A stretch of 64,000 nucleotides of DNA from the NCBI RefSeq assembly GCF_004297185.1, contig NZ_PGCL01000001.1:186001-250000 (forward strand). Direction: 5' to 3'. Made by a program: the position numbers and the translations under genes. This DNA is from Methanofollis fontis. GTDB lineage: Archaea > Halobacteriota > Methanomicrobia > Methanomicrobiales > Methanofollaceae. Below are positions 17,393 through 25,470 of this stretch, piece by piece (the stretch's first letter is position 1; each line of letters starts with the position of its first letter). The notes under the pieces are model-generated. The model had not been told where the DNA came from and did no database searches. It worked only from the letters and a program-made list of their open reading frames with translations.

Positions 17393-18397
17393 TCACAAAC
17401 CAGAAGCGTCGTTCACCGCATATGCCCTCTCTTCGAGCAGGGCATCCACAATCACCAGCGCCAGCATCGCCTCGGCCACCGGGACGATCCTGAGGGCGAT
17501 GCAGGGATCGTGACGCCCCCGGATCGAGACCTCCCGCTCCCGACCCGCCGTATCGACGGTCCGCTGGGAGAGGGCGATGGAAGGGGTCGGTTTGACGGCG
17601 ATCCGTGCGACAATCTCCGCACCGGTTGAGATGCCGCCGAGGACGCCGCCCGCATGGTTGGAGAGAAAACCCGTGGCATCCATGGCATCGTTGTTCTCGC
17701 TCCCCAGGAGGGCGGCGGCACCGAACCCCTCGCCGATCTCGACACCCTTCACCGCCCCGATCCCCATCAGGGCGGCGGCGATGGCGGCATCGAGTTTCCC
17801 GAAGACCGGGCTGCCGAGGCCCGCCGGGATGCCGGCGGCGCGGACCTCGACGATCCCGCCAACCGAGTCGCCCGCCGCCTGCGCCTCCCGGATCACCACA
17901 GCGAACCGGTCGGGATCAGATTCGCCGCGGACCGAGAGCACCGCACCTGAAACAGAGATACCCTCCCGTTCGAGCACCCGGAGGGCCACCGCACCGGCGG
18001 CGACCCGGGCGGCAGTCTCCCGCCCGGAACTCCGACCGCCGCCGCGATGGTCGCGGAGTCCGTATTTTTTCCAGTAGGTGTAGTCGGCATGACCTGGCCT
18101 GAAGACTTCCCGCAGGGCGTCATAGTCATGGCTCCTGACGTCCCGGTTCGGGATGATCAGGGCGAGGGGGGTGCCGGTGGTCTTCCCCTCGAAGACCCCG
18201 GAGAGGATCTCGACCCGGTCGGTTTCGGCGCGAGGCGAGGAGAGGGGGCCGCCCGGTCGTCGGCGGTCGAGCATCGGCTGGATATCGGCCTCGGAGAGGG
18301 GCATCCCTGCGGGGCACCCGTCGATCACCGCACCGATAGCGGGGCCGTGACTCTCGCCGAATGTGGTGACCCGGAAATGGCGGCCGAAGGTGTTCAT
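17393..18397 (-). CDS. aroC: Chorismate synthase
   Basis: 334 aa. It has the N-terminal FGESHG motif, the FMN/EPSP-binding [19 protein letters not shown] stretch and a C-terminal IRGRHDPC. It converts 5-enolpyruvylshikimate-3-phosphate to chorismate, with reduced FMN needed catalytically. Its ATG overlaps the stop codon of the AroK-AroE fusion by 4 bp (ATGA), so it is the last gene of the eight-gene operon. Confidence 0.97.
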   Translation of the reverse strand: MNTFGRHFRVTTFGESHGPAIGAVIDGCPAGMPLSEADIQPMLDRRRPGGPLSSPRAETDRVEILSGVFEGKTTGTPLALIIPNRDVRSHDYDALREVFRPGHADYTYWKKYGLRDHRGGGRSSGRETAARVAAGAVALRVLEREGISVSGAVLSVRGESDPDRFAVVIREAQAAGDSVGGIVEVRAAGIPAGLGSPVFGKLDAAIAAALMGIGAVKGVEIGEGFGAAALLGSENNDAMDATGFLSNHAGGVLGGISTGAEIVARIAVKPTPSIALSQRTVDTAGREREVSIRGRHDPCIALRIVPVAEAMLALVIVDALLEERAYAVNDASGL

Positions 18398-19743
18398 ACC
18401 CCGAGCACCTCCCTCACCCGTTCAGGCAGGACTCTGATCCCGGTCATATGGAGGAACTGTTCGCACGCCTGATACACAAACATCCCGGTGCCTGAGATTG
18501 TCCGGCACCCCAGTTCGGCCGCTATGCGGAGGAGCGGGGTTTCAGCCGGGGTGTAGACGAGGTCAAAGACCGTCATCGAAGGCAGGAGATCGGCGGGCGA
18601 GAGCAGGGAGCCGGGATCCCCGCCCATACCCACCGGTGTGGCGTGGATGACGATTTCGGGCCGAATCACCCCGAACTGCTGCATCGTCCCGGAATCACAG
18701 CCAAACCGCCCGGCCAGCGCCCGCGACTGTTCCGGATTGCGGGCGAGCACCGTCACCTCGCAGCCAAGGTCGAGCAGGGCATAGACAGCGGCGGCAGCGG
18801 CACCACCCGCCCCCAGGACGACCGCCCGCCCCGGCAATACCCCATCCAGGGGGCGGCGGACACCGATCCAGTCGGTGTTCGAGGCACAGCACATCCCGCA
18901 CCTGATGAGAAGGGTGTTTGCAGCCCCGATCGCCTCCGCATGGGGGTCGGCCCGATCGGCAGCGTTGAGGGCCGACTCCTTGTGCGGGATGGTGACCGAG
19001 AGCCCCTGCACCCCGAGCCCGACCGCCGCATCCAGGACGGCGGAGAAATCCGGGTGGCCAAGGAAGGTGTAATGCGCATCCAGCCCGCACTCGGCAAACA
19101 AGGCGTTCCAGAGCTCTGGGCTCCGGCTGTGCAGCACCGGATGGCCAGCGATGCCAAAGAGACGGGTGGGGGCAGGGAGGGAGGCGAGGCGCTTCCTCTC
19201 CCCCGACGGCATCGAAAAACCATCCAGGATCCCGATGTCCCTGCCGGATGCATGGAGGTGATCGAGCACCGCCTCTGCCACCTCGCCCGGGGTGAGGGCG
19301 GCAGTATCGACACAGATGTCGGCCGCACGGAGATAATATGGGCGACGAATGGCGAGCACCTCCCGGATCTCCTCGTCGGGTGGCAGGGCGGTGAGTGGCG
19401 GGCGGTCAGACCCGGCGATCCTTTCGGCGATCACGGATGCCGGTGCATGGAGCAGCACCACCGTCCCCCCCCGCCGGAGCGCGGCCACATTTGCCGGGTC
19501 CAGGACCGCCCCGCCGCCGGTGCTGATCACCCCTTCCTCATCGGCGAGACCGGCGATCACCGAGCGCTCTATTGCCCGGAAGGCCTCTTCCCCGAGACGC
19601 TCGAAGATCGCCGGTATCGACATCCCGGCCCGCCCCTCGGTGGCGGCGTCGGTGTCGATGAAGGGAAGACCGAGACGGCGGGCAAGAAGACGCCCGACAA
19701 CCGTTTTTCCGGTGCCCCGGTAACCAATCAGCACGACCTTCAT
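18394..19743 (-). CDS. aroKE: Shikimate kinase (bacterial NMP-kinase type) fused to shikimate dehydrogenase
   Basis: 449 aa bifunctional protein. Residues 1-175 are a P-loop shikimate kinase: Walker A GYRGTGKT (7-14), FIDTD (substrate/Mg site) and STGGGAVL. From about residue 190 a shikimate dehydrogenase begins: [11 protein letters not shown], catalytic Lys in SVTIPHKE and the NADP-binding GAGGAAAAA. Most archaea use an unrelated GHMP-family shikimate kinase, so the bacterial-type domain suggests acquisition from bacteria. The dehydrogenase acts before the kinase in the pathway, so fused order does not follow reaction order. ATGA overlaps couple it to aroA upstream and aroC downstream. Confidence 0.95.
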   Translation of the reverse strand: MKVVLIGYRGTGKTVVGRLLARRLGLPFIDTDAATEGRAGMSIPAIFERLGEEAFRAIERSVIAGLADEEGVISTGGGAVLDPANVAALRRGGTVVLLHAPASVIAERIAGSDRPPLTALPPDEEIREVLAIRRPYYLRAADICVDTAALTPGEVAEAVLDHLHASGRDIGILDGFSMPSGERKRLASLPAPTRLFGIAGHPVLHSRSPELWNALFAECGLDAHYTFLGHPDFSAVLDAAVGLGVQGLSVTIPHKESALNAADRADPHAEAIGAANTLLIRCGMCCASNTDWIGVRRPLDGVLPGRAVVLGAGGAAAAAVYALLDLGCEVTVLARNPEQSRALAGRFGCDSGTMQQFGVIRPEIVIHATPVGMGGDPGSLLSPADLLPSMTVFDLVYTPAETPLLRIAAELGCRTISGTGMFVYQACEQFLHMTGIRVLPERVREVLGV

Positions 19744-21008
19744 AGCAGTCCCACCCCCACAAGCGCCTCCCAGAAACCGGGATAGGACTTTTCGACGCAC
19801 CCCGCATCCCGGACAACGACACCCCCGGCACCGAGTCCGATCACGGCGGCGCTCATCGCCGTCCGGTGATCATTCTCTGGATCGACGATCAGGGGCCTGA
19901 GGGGGCCGGGACGGATGGTGAGGCGGTCACCCTCCACCGTCACCCCGGCCCCGGCGGCGGTGAGCACGCGCCGGATCGCCTCCAGACGGTCGCTCTCCTT
20001 GTACCTGAGGTGGGCGACCCCGGTGATCGTGGTCGATCCGCGGGCGAACGCCGCCACGGCCGCCACCGTCTGGACGATGTCGGGGGCGGAGGCCATCCCC
20101 ACCTCGATCCCCTCCAGGGGCCCGTCGCGCTCGACCGTGAGGAGGTCGCCGTTCCAGCGCACCCGGCACCCCATTGCCGAGAGGATCTCAGGGAAGATCC
20201 GGTCACCCTGCGCCGAGGTGCGCTCCAGCCCGCCGACGCTCACCCGTCCACCGCAGACGGCGGCGATCGCACAGAGATAGGAGGCCGAGGACCAGTCGCC
20301 CTCGACGGTGTAGTCCCGGCCCCGATAGACCCCTTCCGGCACCACGAACCATTCCGAACCGACCCTGAAGGGACGGACGCCGAAATCTTCCATCGTGCGG
20401 AGCGTGAGGTCGATATAGGGGCGGGAGACCGGCGGGGTGCGCATGCAGACGGCGAGGGTGCGGCGGGCATAGGGCCCGGCGATGAGCAGGGAGGAGAGGA
20501 ACTGGCTGCTCATGCCGCCCTCCAAGTTGACCACACCCCCACGGAGGGGGCCCTGCACCTCAACCGGCGGATAGCCCTCCTGAACCGGATAGCGGACCCG
20601 CCCCCCCGCCTGCACCAGGGCGTCGCCGAGCGGGCCGAAGGGGCGCTGCTGCATGCGGGCATCGCCGGTCAGACAGACCGGATGCGGGGCGAGGAGGGAG
20701 ACTCCAGCCATGATCCGCAGGGTGGTGCCCGAGTTGCCGAGGGAGAGGCGCACCGGACCCCCTGTGTCGGGCAGGGCACCGGCGCAGCCCTGCAGGCGCA
20801 CGCTCTCCTCCTCCTGCACCAGGTCAATCCCCAGGGAGCGGAGGGCGGCGGCGGTCAGACGGGTGTCGGCGGCACGGAGCGGGCGGCGGATCACCGACTC
20901 GCCCTCCGCAAGGGCGGCGATCATGAGGGCGCGGTGGGTGACGCTCTTTGAGGGGGGGGCGGTGAAGCGGAGGTCCACCTCCTGCCGCCGTTCGATCCTC
21001 ACCTCCAC
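19740..21008 (-). CDS. aroA: 5-enolpyruvylshikimate-3-phosphate synthase
   Basis: 422 aa. Diagnostic motifs: PPSKSVTHRAL (phosphate/shikimate binding), LGNSGTTLR, and the RYKESDR loop near the C-terminus. It joins shikimate-3-phosphate and PEP. The GTG at 21008 is chosen because GGAGGT lies six bases ahead and there is a short overlap with the end of pheA; the longer upstream frame is glycine-rich and unconserved. ATGA overlap with aroKE. Confidence 0.96.
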   Translation of the reverse strand: MEVRIERRQEVDLRFTAPPSKSVTHRALMIAALAEGESVIRRPLRAADTRLTAAALRSLGIDLVQEEESVRLQGCAGALPDTGGPVRLSLGNSGTTLRIMAGVSLLAPHPVCLTGDARMQQRPFGPLGDALVQAGGRVRYPVQEGYPPVEVQGPLRGGVVNLEGGMSSQFLSSLLIAGPYARRTLAVCMRTPPVSRPYIDLTLRTMEDFGVRPFRVGSEWFVVPEGVYRGRDYTVEGDWSSASYLCAIAAVCGGRVSVGGLERTSAQGDRIFPEILSAMGCRVRWNGDLLTVERDGPLEGIEVGMASAPDIVQTVAAVAAFARGSTTITGVAHLRYKESDRLEAIRRVLTAAGAGVTVEGDRLTIRPGPLRPLIVDPENDHRTAMSAAVIGLGAGGVVVRDAGCVEKSYPGFWEALVGVGLL

Positions 21009-21793
21009 TCCCCCACCTCCAGACGCGGATAGCAGCCAAACCATTGTACAGCCGCCAGACCATCGAGCTCAGCCAGGGCACCCTCCCAGGCGGGAGAGGC
21101 ATGACCGTCCACAAAGAATACATACCGCCCCATCCCCCGTCTGGCTGGCCGGGACTCGATCCTGGTGAGGTTGATCGAGCGCCGGGCAAACACCGCCAGC
21201 ATCTCGGCGAGCAGCCCGACGCGGTCGGTCCGCGGATCGATGAGCACCGAACACTTGACGGCGTCTTCGCCCGCATAGCGTTGCCGGGAAATGACCACAA
21301 AGCGCGTGGTGTTGCCAGCGGCGTCCTGCACGTCGGACTCCAGGACCGGGACGCCGGCGCGTTCCGCCGCAGCCAGCGTGGTGATCGCCGCCGCCGTTCC
21401 ATCCGGCCTCACCGCACGGGCACTTGCGGCGTTCGAGGGCGTATGGATCACCGGCACCCCCAGAGCGTCGGCCAGACGGCTGCACTGCTCGTGGGCCTGC
21501 GGATGGGCATGGAGCTCGGTGATCGCCTCCCGTCCCACAAAGGATGCGAGATGGTGGCGGACCGGCACATACACCTCGGCGGTGATGAAGAGGGGATGGC
21601 GCATCAGGGCGTCGAGCACCGCCCCCACCCCACCTGCCTCACTGTTCTCGATAGGAACGACACCATCGCCCCCTCCAGCAGCGACATGGGCGAAGACGGC
21701 GGCGATGGTGGGGAGGAGGACGACCTCGTCGGCAAGACGGGAGGCGATGGCGTGGCTCACCGTCCCCTCGGGCCCCAGGGCCGCAAGCCTCAT
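20999..21793 (-). CDS. pheA: Prephenate dehydratase with ACT domain
   Basis: 264 aa monofunctional enzyme. The catalytic domain (1-180) starts LGPEGTVSH and contains the NTTRF signature with the catalytic Thr; PIENSEAGGV is also present. The C-terminal ACT domain has INLTRIESRPAR, the ESRP motif that binds Phe for feedback inhibition. Protein-level feedback by Phe is therefore likely. ATG 21793 overlaps the tyrA stop (ATGA). Confidence 0.95.
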   Translation of the reverse strand: MRLAALGPEGTVSHAIASRLADEVVLLPTIAAVFAHVAAGGGDGVVPIENSEAGGVGAVLDALMRHPLFITAEVYVPVRHHLASFVGREAITELHAHPQAHEQCSRLADALGVPVIHTPSNAASARAVRPDGTAAAITTLAAAERAGVPVLESDVQDAAGNTTRFVVISRQRYAGEDAVKCSVLIDPRTDRVGLLAEMLAVFARRSINLTRIESRPARRGMGRYVFFVDGHASPAWEGALAELDGLAAVQWFGCYPRLEVGEWR

Positions 21794-22614
21794 CGTTCGG
21801 AGAGACACCGCACCAGCACCTCCGAGTCCTCCGTCGCCTGTGGGATATAGCCGGAGAAATACCGGGCATCGGCCGCAAAGATCTCCGTGAACGCCTGTTC
21901 GTCCCCATCGACGACCGCGCGTGAGAGTTCGACCGCCGCGTCCGAGAAAGCGGCGAGCACCTCCGGCACCGCCGGGTTCTCCTGCAGGATAGGACCGTAG
22001 AGGTCCGGATCCTGCCCCAGGATCCGCCCGACGAGCGCCGTCTCGATCCGGTAGACCGGGCTGGTGGCAGAGAGCAGGGCATCGAGATCGATCCCCAGGC
22101 GGCGGATCGTCCCTGCCACCGTCAGGGTCGCATAATGGGTGAGGGCCTGCACCACCGCCATCAAACGGTCGTGCTCCAGGGGGTCCATCTCCGTGATCTG
22201 TGCCCCTTCGGCCCTGAAGATGCCGAGCACCTCTTCCTGGCGCTCAGGATCGATCCGGGCCGGGCAGGCGATGATCGTCTGCCCCCGCAGGGATGCGACC
22301 GACGGACCGAACATCGGGTGGAGACCGAGCACTGCCGCCTCCGTCTCGAGCATCGCCGCTACCGGCACCGCCTTCAGGGAGGTGAGGTCGCAGAGGCTCT
22401 GCTCGGGGCGGAGGAGGGGTGCGATCTCTCGGATCACCGCCGCCGTGGCCCGGATGGGGACGGAAACGACCACAAGGTCGCAGTGCTCCGCAATCCATGC
22501 ATTCGTCACGGCGGTATGGCGGCCCGAGACCGAGACCTCATGCCCGGCGGCGGCGAAGGTGCGGGCAAAAAACGAGCCCATACCCCCTGTGCCACCGATG
22601 ATCCCGATATGCAT
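21790..22614 (-). CDS. tyrA: Prephenate dehydrogenase
   Basis: 274 aa. An N-terminal Rossmann motif GIIGGTGGMGSFFA binds NAD(P), followed by LTSLKA and the catalytic-His region GLHPMFGP. It oxidatively decarboxylates prephenate to 4-hydroxyphenylpyruvate. There is no visible ACT domain, unlike PheA next door. One base separates it from the stop of the upstream DHQ synthase gene. Confidence 0.95.
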   Translation of the reverse strand: MHIGIIGGTGGMGSFFARTFAAAGHEVSVSGRHTAVTNAWIAEHCDLVVVSVPIRATAAVIREIAPLLRPEQSLCDLTSLKAVPVAAMLETEAAVLGLHPMFGPSVASLRGQTIIACPARIDPERQEEVLGIFRAEGAQITEMDPLEHDRLMAVVQALTHYATLTVAGTIRRLGIDLDALLSATSPVYRIETALVGRILGQDPDLYGPILQENPAVPEVLAAFSDAAVELSRAVVDGDEQAFTEIFAADARYFSGYIPQATEDSEVLVRCLSER

Positions 22615-22615
22615 C

Positions 22616-23602
22616 TCAGGTCTCCGTGATCGTCTCGCCGACGGCCATCCCGAAGTGGCGGCCCTTCTCCATCGAGACCCCCAGCACCCGGTCCCCGACC
22701 GATAGTGCGGCCACCGAGAGCGGCCCGGACTCGCCCATCAGCCTGACAGTCTCGGCGTTCTGGAGCACCAGCCCGGCCTTCGCACCGCCGCTCTCGGCCT
22801 CGACCAGCAGCAGGGGACGGCGTTCGATCTTCACCCGACCGACCGCCGCCGTCTCCCCGGTGCCGTCGGCACCGATCACCAGCACGCTGTTGCCCGCCCG
22901 CACCTCGGAGAGATAAGAGGTCCGCCCGTCCGGGCCGAGCAGGTAGGCGTGGACCGCCCCGGCGTTCACCCGGAACGGGCGGGGGGCGACATAGGGGTTC
23001 TCGGCCGTCTCGGCAAGCACGAGCAGGAACCCGGATGAGGTGTTGCCGACGAGCATCCCCTCCCCTTCGGCCAGGAGGGAGCAGGTATCGATGCACGCCC
23101 GGTCGCCCATGCCGACCGGCACAATCCTGGTGACGGTGAAGGGGGCCAGAGCGTATCGCCCTCCCACATCCCGCAGGACGGCGGCGACCTCCCCGATCTG
23201 CAGGGGATCGGCGGTCCTGAGCAGCACCCCGGCAACACCCCGCTCCAGGATGCCGAGGGCGAGCCGCGCCTCATCGGCGTCTGAGACGACGGCGATCACC
23301 CGGTCGGGGAAGGCGGCGACGAGATTTTCAAGGGGGATCACCGTCCAGTCCGTGGTGGAGACGACGAGCAGGGCGTCGCCGGCGTCCGGGAGGGGCGAAT
23401 CCGGCGTCACCTCGGCAAACACAACATCGCGCTCAGGCACCAGGTCACCGTCCGGCGCCACCGTAGCGATCCGCCCGAGGGCGCGGGCATCGGCGGCACG
23501 GTCCGCCACCAGGGCATCGGCCCCTGCCTCGATCGCCGCCGTGGCGATCTCCGTGCTCCAGGGGCGCACGTCCACCCAGAAGCGCTTCGAAGTCCCGGTC
23601 AT
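22616..23602 (-). CDS. aroB': 3-dehydroquinate synthase II
   Basis: 328 aa archaeal enzyme unrelated to bacterial AroB. It starts KRFWVDVRPW and contains DWTVIPLENLVA, VPVGMGDRACIDTC, GMLVGNTSSGF and RPFRVNAGAVHAY, typical of DHQ synthase II. It uses NAD+ for oxidative deamination and cyclisation of 2-amino-3,7-dideoxy-D-threo-hept-6-ulosonate to 3-dehydroquinate. The start at 23602 overlaps the upstream stop (ATGA), which confirms it over the longer open frame. Confidence 0.95.
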   Translation of the reverse strand: MTGTSKRFWVDVRPWSTEIATAAIEAGADALVADRAADARALGRIATVAPDGDLVPERDVVFAEVTPDSPLPDAGDALLVVSTTDWTVIPLENLVAAFPDRVIAVVSDADEARLALGILERGVAGVLLRTADPLQIGEVAAVLRDVGGRYALAPFTVTRIVPVGMGDRACIDTCSLLAEGEGMLVGNTSSGFLLVLAETAENPYVAPRPFRVNAGAVHAYLLGPDGRTSYLSEVRAGNSVLVIGADGTGETAAVGRVKIERRPLLLVEAESGGAKAGLVLQNAETVRLMGESGPLSVAALSVGDRVLGVSMEKGRHFGMAVGETITET

Positions 23603-24381
23603 GCCTCCTCCAGCGCCCGGGCGGGATCGGTCTTCTCGTGGACGACGGCGCAGAGGGCGCGGACGAACAAACGGGGGTCCTCCCGCTGGAAGGCGTTCCT
23701 CCCGATGCAGACACCCGCCGCACCGGCCGAAACGGCATCCCTGATGGCGTTCAGGGTGGCGAGATCGCCCGCCTTTTCCCCGCCGGCGATGAGCACCGGC
23801 ACCGAGCATGCAGCGCAGATCTCGGCGAACGACGCCGGATCGCCGGTGTAGTTCGTCTTGATCAGGTCGGCCCCGATCTCCTCGGCCACCCGCACGCAGT
23901 GACCGACGGCCACCGGAGAGCGCGGGTCGATGCCGGTGCCCCGCGGGTAGATCATGATCAGGAGCGGCATGCCCCGGCGGGTGCACTCCCGAGAGACCTC
24001 GCCGGCGGCCTCGATCATCCGCGACTCGTTGGGCGCCCCCAGGTTGATGTGGATCGAGACGGCATCAGCACCCAGGGCGACCGCCTCCTCCACGGTGCAG
24101 ACGAGCACCTTGTCGTCCGGGTCCGGGTTGAGGGAGGTGGAGGCCGAGAGATGGACGATGAGCCCGATATCCCGCCCGCTCCCGCGGTGACCCGCCTTCA
24201 CCATGCCCTTGTGCATGACGATGGCGTTCGCCCCCCCATCGGAAACGGCGGCCACCGCCTCGGGCATTCTCCGGAGTCCCTCGATCTGCCCCAGAGTGAA
24301 GCCATGGTCCATCGGGACGATGACCGTCCTGCCCGTATTCCGGTCCATGATCCGTTCCAGTCTGATCGCCTTGCCGATCAT
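23599..24381 (-). CDS. ADH synthase/class I aldolase family protein, paralog 2
   Basis: 260 aa TIM-barrel aldolase. It shares PMDHG, HLSAST, MIYPRG and the Schiff-base Lys in [10 protein letters not shown] with archaeal 2-amino-3,7-dideoxy-D-threo-hept-6-ulosonate synthase (transaldolase condensing L-aspartate semialdehyde with 6-deoxy-5-ketofructose-1-phosphate). It lies in tandem with a close paralog and all catalytic positions are kept in both. One copy may make the deoxyketofructose phosphate precursor while the other makes ADH, or both may be ADH synthases. ATGA overlaps on both sides. Confidence 0.85.
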   Translation of the reverse strand: MIGKAIRLERIMDRNTGRTVIVPMDHGFTLGQIEGLRRMPEAVAAVSDGGANAIVMHKGMVKAGHRGSGRDIGLIVHLSASTSLNPDPDDKVLVCTVEEAVALGADAVSIHINLGAPNESRMIEAAGEVSRECTRRGMPLLIMIYPRGTGIDPRSPVAVGHCVRVAEEIGADLIKTNYTGDPASFAEICAACSVPVLIAGGEKAGDLATLNAIRDAVSAGAAGVCIGRNAFQREDPRLFVRALCAVVHEKTDPARALEEA

Positions 24382-25166
24382 TTCACCATCTCCAGTGCCT
24401 CTTCCGCCGTCCGCCCCCCGTGCACGATCGCCGCCGCCGCCCGAAGGAAGCGGTCGGGGTGCCGGTGCTGGAAGGCATTGCGCCCGATGGATAGGCCGGC
24501 GGCACCCCCCTCCATCGCCCCTTCGATGAGCTGGAGCGTCGAGAGGTCTTCGGTCTTCGATCCGCCGGCCACGACCACCGGCACCGGGCATCCCCGCGTC
24601 ACCTCACGGAACGAGTCCGGGTCGCCGGTGTAGACAGTCTTGATGATGTCGGCCCCGAGTTCGGCACCGGCGCGGGCGGCGAGGCAGACCGCCTCTACAT
24701 CCTTCTCGTCCGGGATCTTCGCACCGCGGGGGTACATCATCGCAAGCAGGGGCATCCCCCAGTCCATGCACTCCACCGCCACCTGCCCGAGATCCTCGAG
24801 CATCCGGGCCTCCGAACCGGCGCCGATGTTGATATGCACCGAAACGGCGTCGGCCCCCATCTTGAGGGCGTTGGTGACGGTGTTCACGATCACTTTCTCG
24901 TTCGGGTCCGGCCCGAGGGTCGTGGAGGCCGAGAGGTGGAGGATGAGCCCGATGTCCCGCCCGCTCTGCCGGTGGCCGTAGAGGGCGAGTCCGAGATGAC
25001 CGAGCACGGCGTTCGCTCCCCCGTCGGCAACCGCATCCACCGTCCGTCCCATGTCGATGAGCCCGGGCATGGGCCCTGCCGTCACACCGTGATCCATCGG
25101 TACGATGATCGTCTTTCCGGTGTTCCGGTCCATGATACGTTCCATCCTGATCTGTTTTCCTCTCAT
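24378..25166 (-). CDS. ADH synthase/class I aldolase family protein, paralog 1 (first gene of aromatic operon)
   Basis: 262 aa, closely similar to the next gene: PMDHG, HLSAST, MMYPRG and Schiff-base Lys in [10 protein letters not shown]. It probably catalyses the committed first step of the archaeal shikimate route. The ATG at 25166 has GGGGAGGAG eight to nine bases upstream; the Shine-Dalgarno overlaps the 3' arm of a hairpin (25178-25203). Upstream lie a Phe/Tyr-rich mini-ORF and a second mini-ORF, described separately, which may regulate this gene and hence the operon. Confidence 0.87.
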   Translation of the reverse strand: MRGKQIRMERIMDRNTGKTIIVPMDHGVTAGPMPGLIDMGRTVDAVADGGANAVLGHLGLALYGHRQSGRDIGLILHLSASTTLGPDPNEKVIVNTVTNALKMGADAVSVHINIGAGSEARMLEDLGQVAVECMDWGMPLLAMMYPRGAKIPDEKDVEAVCLAARAGAELGADIIKTVYTGDPDSFREVTRGCPVPVVVAGGSKTEDLSTLQLIEGAMEGGAAGLSIGRNAFQHRHPDRFLRAAAAIVHGGRTAEEALEMVK

Positions 25167-25177
25167 GATCAACTCCT

Positions 25178-25203
25178 CCCCGCCGGCATGACATACTGCG
25201 GGG
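25178..25203 (-). promoter_or_regulatory. Hairpin overlapping the Shine-Dalgarno of the aromatic operon
   Basis: On the coding (minus) strand CCCCGC pairs with GCGGGG across a 14-nt loop. The 3' arm runs directly into the GGGGAGGAG Shine-Dalgarno of the first aromatic gene, so folding would shield part of it. The 5' arm begins four bases after the stop codon of the Phe/Tyr-rich mini-ORF, within reach of a ribosome terminating there. Only the pairing is seen; regulation is inferred. Confidence 0.4.
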
Positions 25204-25212
25204 ACTTTTAAA
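25204..25212 (-). promoter_or_regulatory. Candidate proximal TATA box of the aromatic operon
   Basis: Coding-strand TCTTTTAAA about 40 bp before the first structural ATG. If used, the transcript would start near 25180 and carry only a short untranslated region with the Shine-Dalgarno, and the mini-ORFs upstream would not be transcribed with the operon. It overlaps the stop codon of the Phe/Tyr mini-ORF. Confidence 0.35.
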
Positions 25213-25252
25213 AGAGATAAAAATATCCAAAAAAGAAGGCGTACATCGCCAT
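25208..25252 (-). CDS. Candidate Phe/Tyr-rich leader peptide
   Basis: A 14-codon frame reading [14 protein letters not shown] then TAA, ending 41 nt before the first gene of the Phe/Tyr pathway operon. Nine of fourteen residues are Phe or Tyr, the end products of the operon. GGAG lies two bases before the first ATG and eight before the second (25246). It is preceded by the perfect stem CGCTCC/GGAGCG, which includes that GGAG, and followed by the hairpin shielding the operon's Shine-Dalgarno. The arrangement resembles bacterial attenuator leaders. The caveat is that T-rich promoter DNA codes for Phe/Tyr by chance, and a proximal TATA box overlaps this frame. Confidence 0.4.
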   Translation of the reverse strand: MAMYAFFFGYFYLF

Positions 25253-25265
25253 CGCTCCGGGAGCG
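25253..25265 (-). promoter_or_regulatory. Perfect stem around the leader Shine-Dalgarno
   Basis: Coding-strand CGCTCC C GGAGCG, a 6-bp perfect inverted repeat with a single-base centre (too tight to close fully, so the inner pair would open). GGAG inside it is the only Shine-Dalgarno-like motif for the Phe/Tyr mini-ORF. The CTCCC can alternatively pair with the GGGAG of the operon's own Shine-Dalgarno, offering a competing fold. Confidence 0.3.
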
Positions 25266-25295
25266 ACGGTCAGAGAACCGATGTCTGTGTGACGA

Positions 25296-25352
25296 TCAGC
25301 GGCGCTGGTGAGGATAAAGGCATTCACCGGCGAAAAAACATTCACCACACAT
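25296..25352 (-). CDS. Candidate leaderless mini-ORF upstream of aromatic operon
   Basis: An 18-codon frame MCGECFFAGECLYPHQRR followed by TGA. Its ATG lies about 28 bp from the centre of a TATA box at 25376-25388, where this genome's leaderless genes place their start codon. It contains a Phe-Phe and a Tyr and three cysteines. It would be the first thing translated on a transcript running into the aromatic operon. No family is recognisable; it may be a chance frame. Confidence 0.25.
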   Translation of the reverse strand: MCGECFFAGECLYPHQRR

Positions 25353-25375
25353 TACCTGAAGGGTGGCACTCCCCC

Positions 25376-25388
25376 CTATATAATAGGT
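25376..25388 (-). promoter_or_regulatory. Distal TATA box upstream of aromatic operon leader
   Basis: Coding-strand CCTATTATATAGG, nearly palindromic. It is the best TATA match in the 304-bp gap between 25167 and 25470. Read on the minus strand it predicts a start near 25354 and a leader of about 190 nt before the first aromatic gene. Read on the plus strand it would face no gene. Confidence 0.4.
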
Positions 25389-25470
25389 GTGGAACAGAGG
25401 GGGAGAACCCCGCCGACCCCACAGAACGGTGGAAGGGAAATCCGGAACAGGGCCGACGGAATGATGTGTT

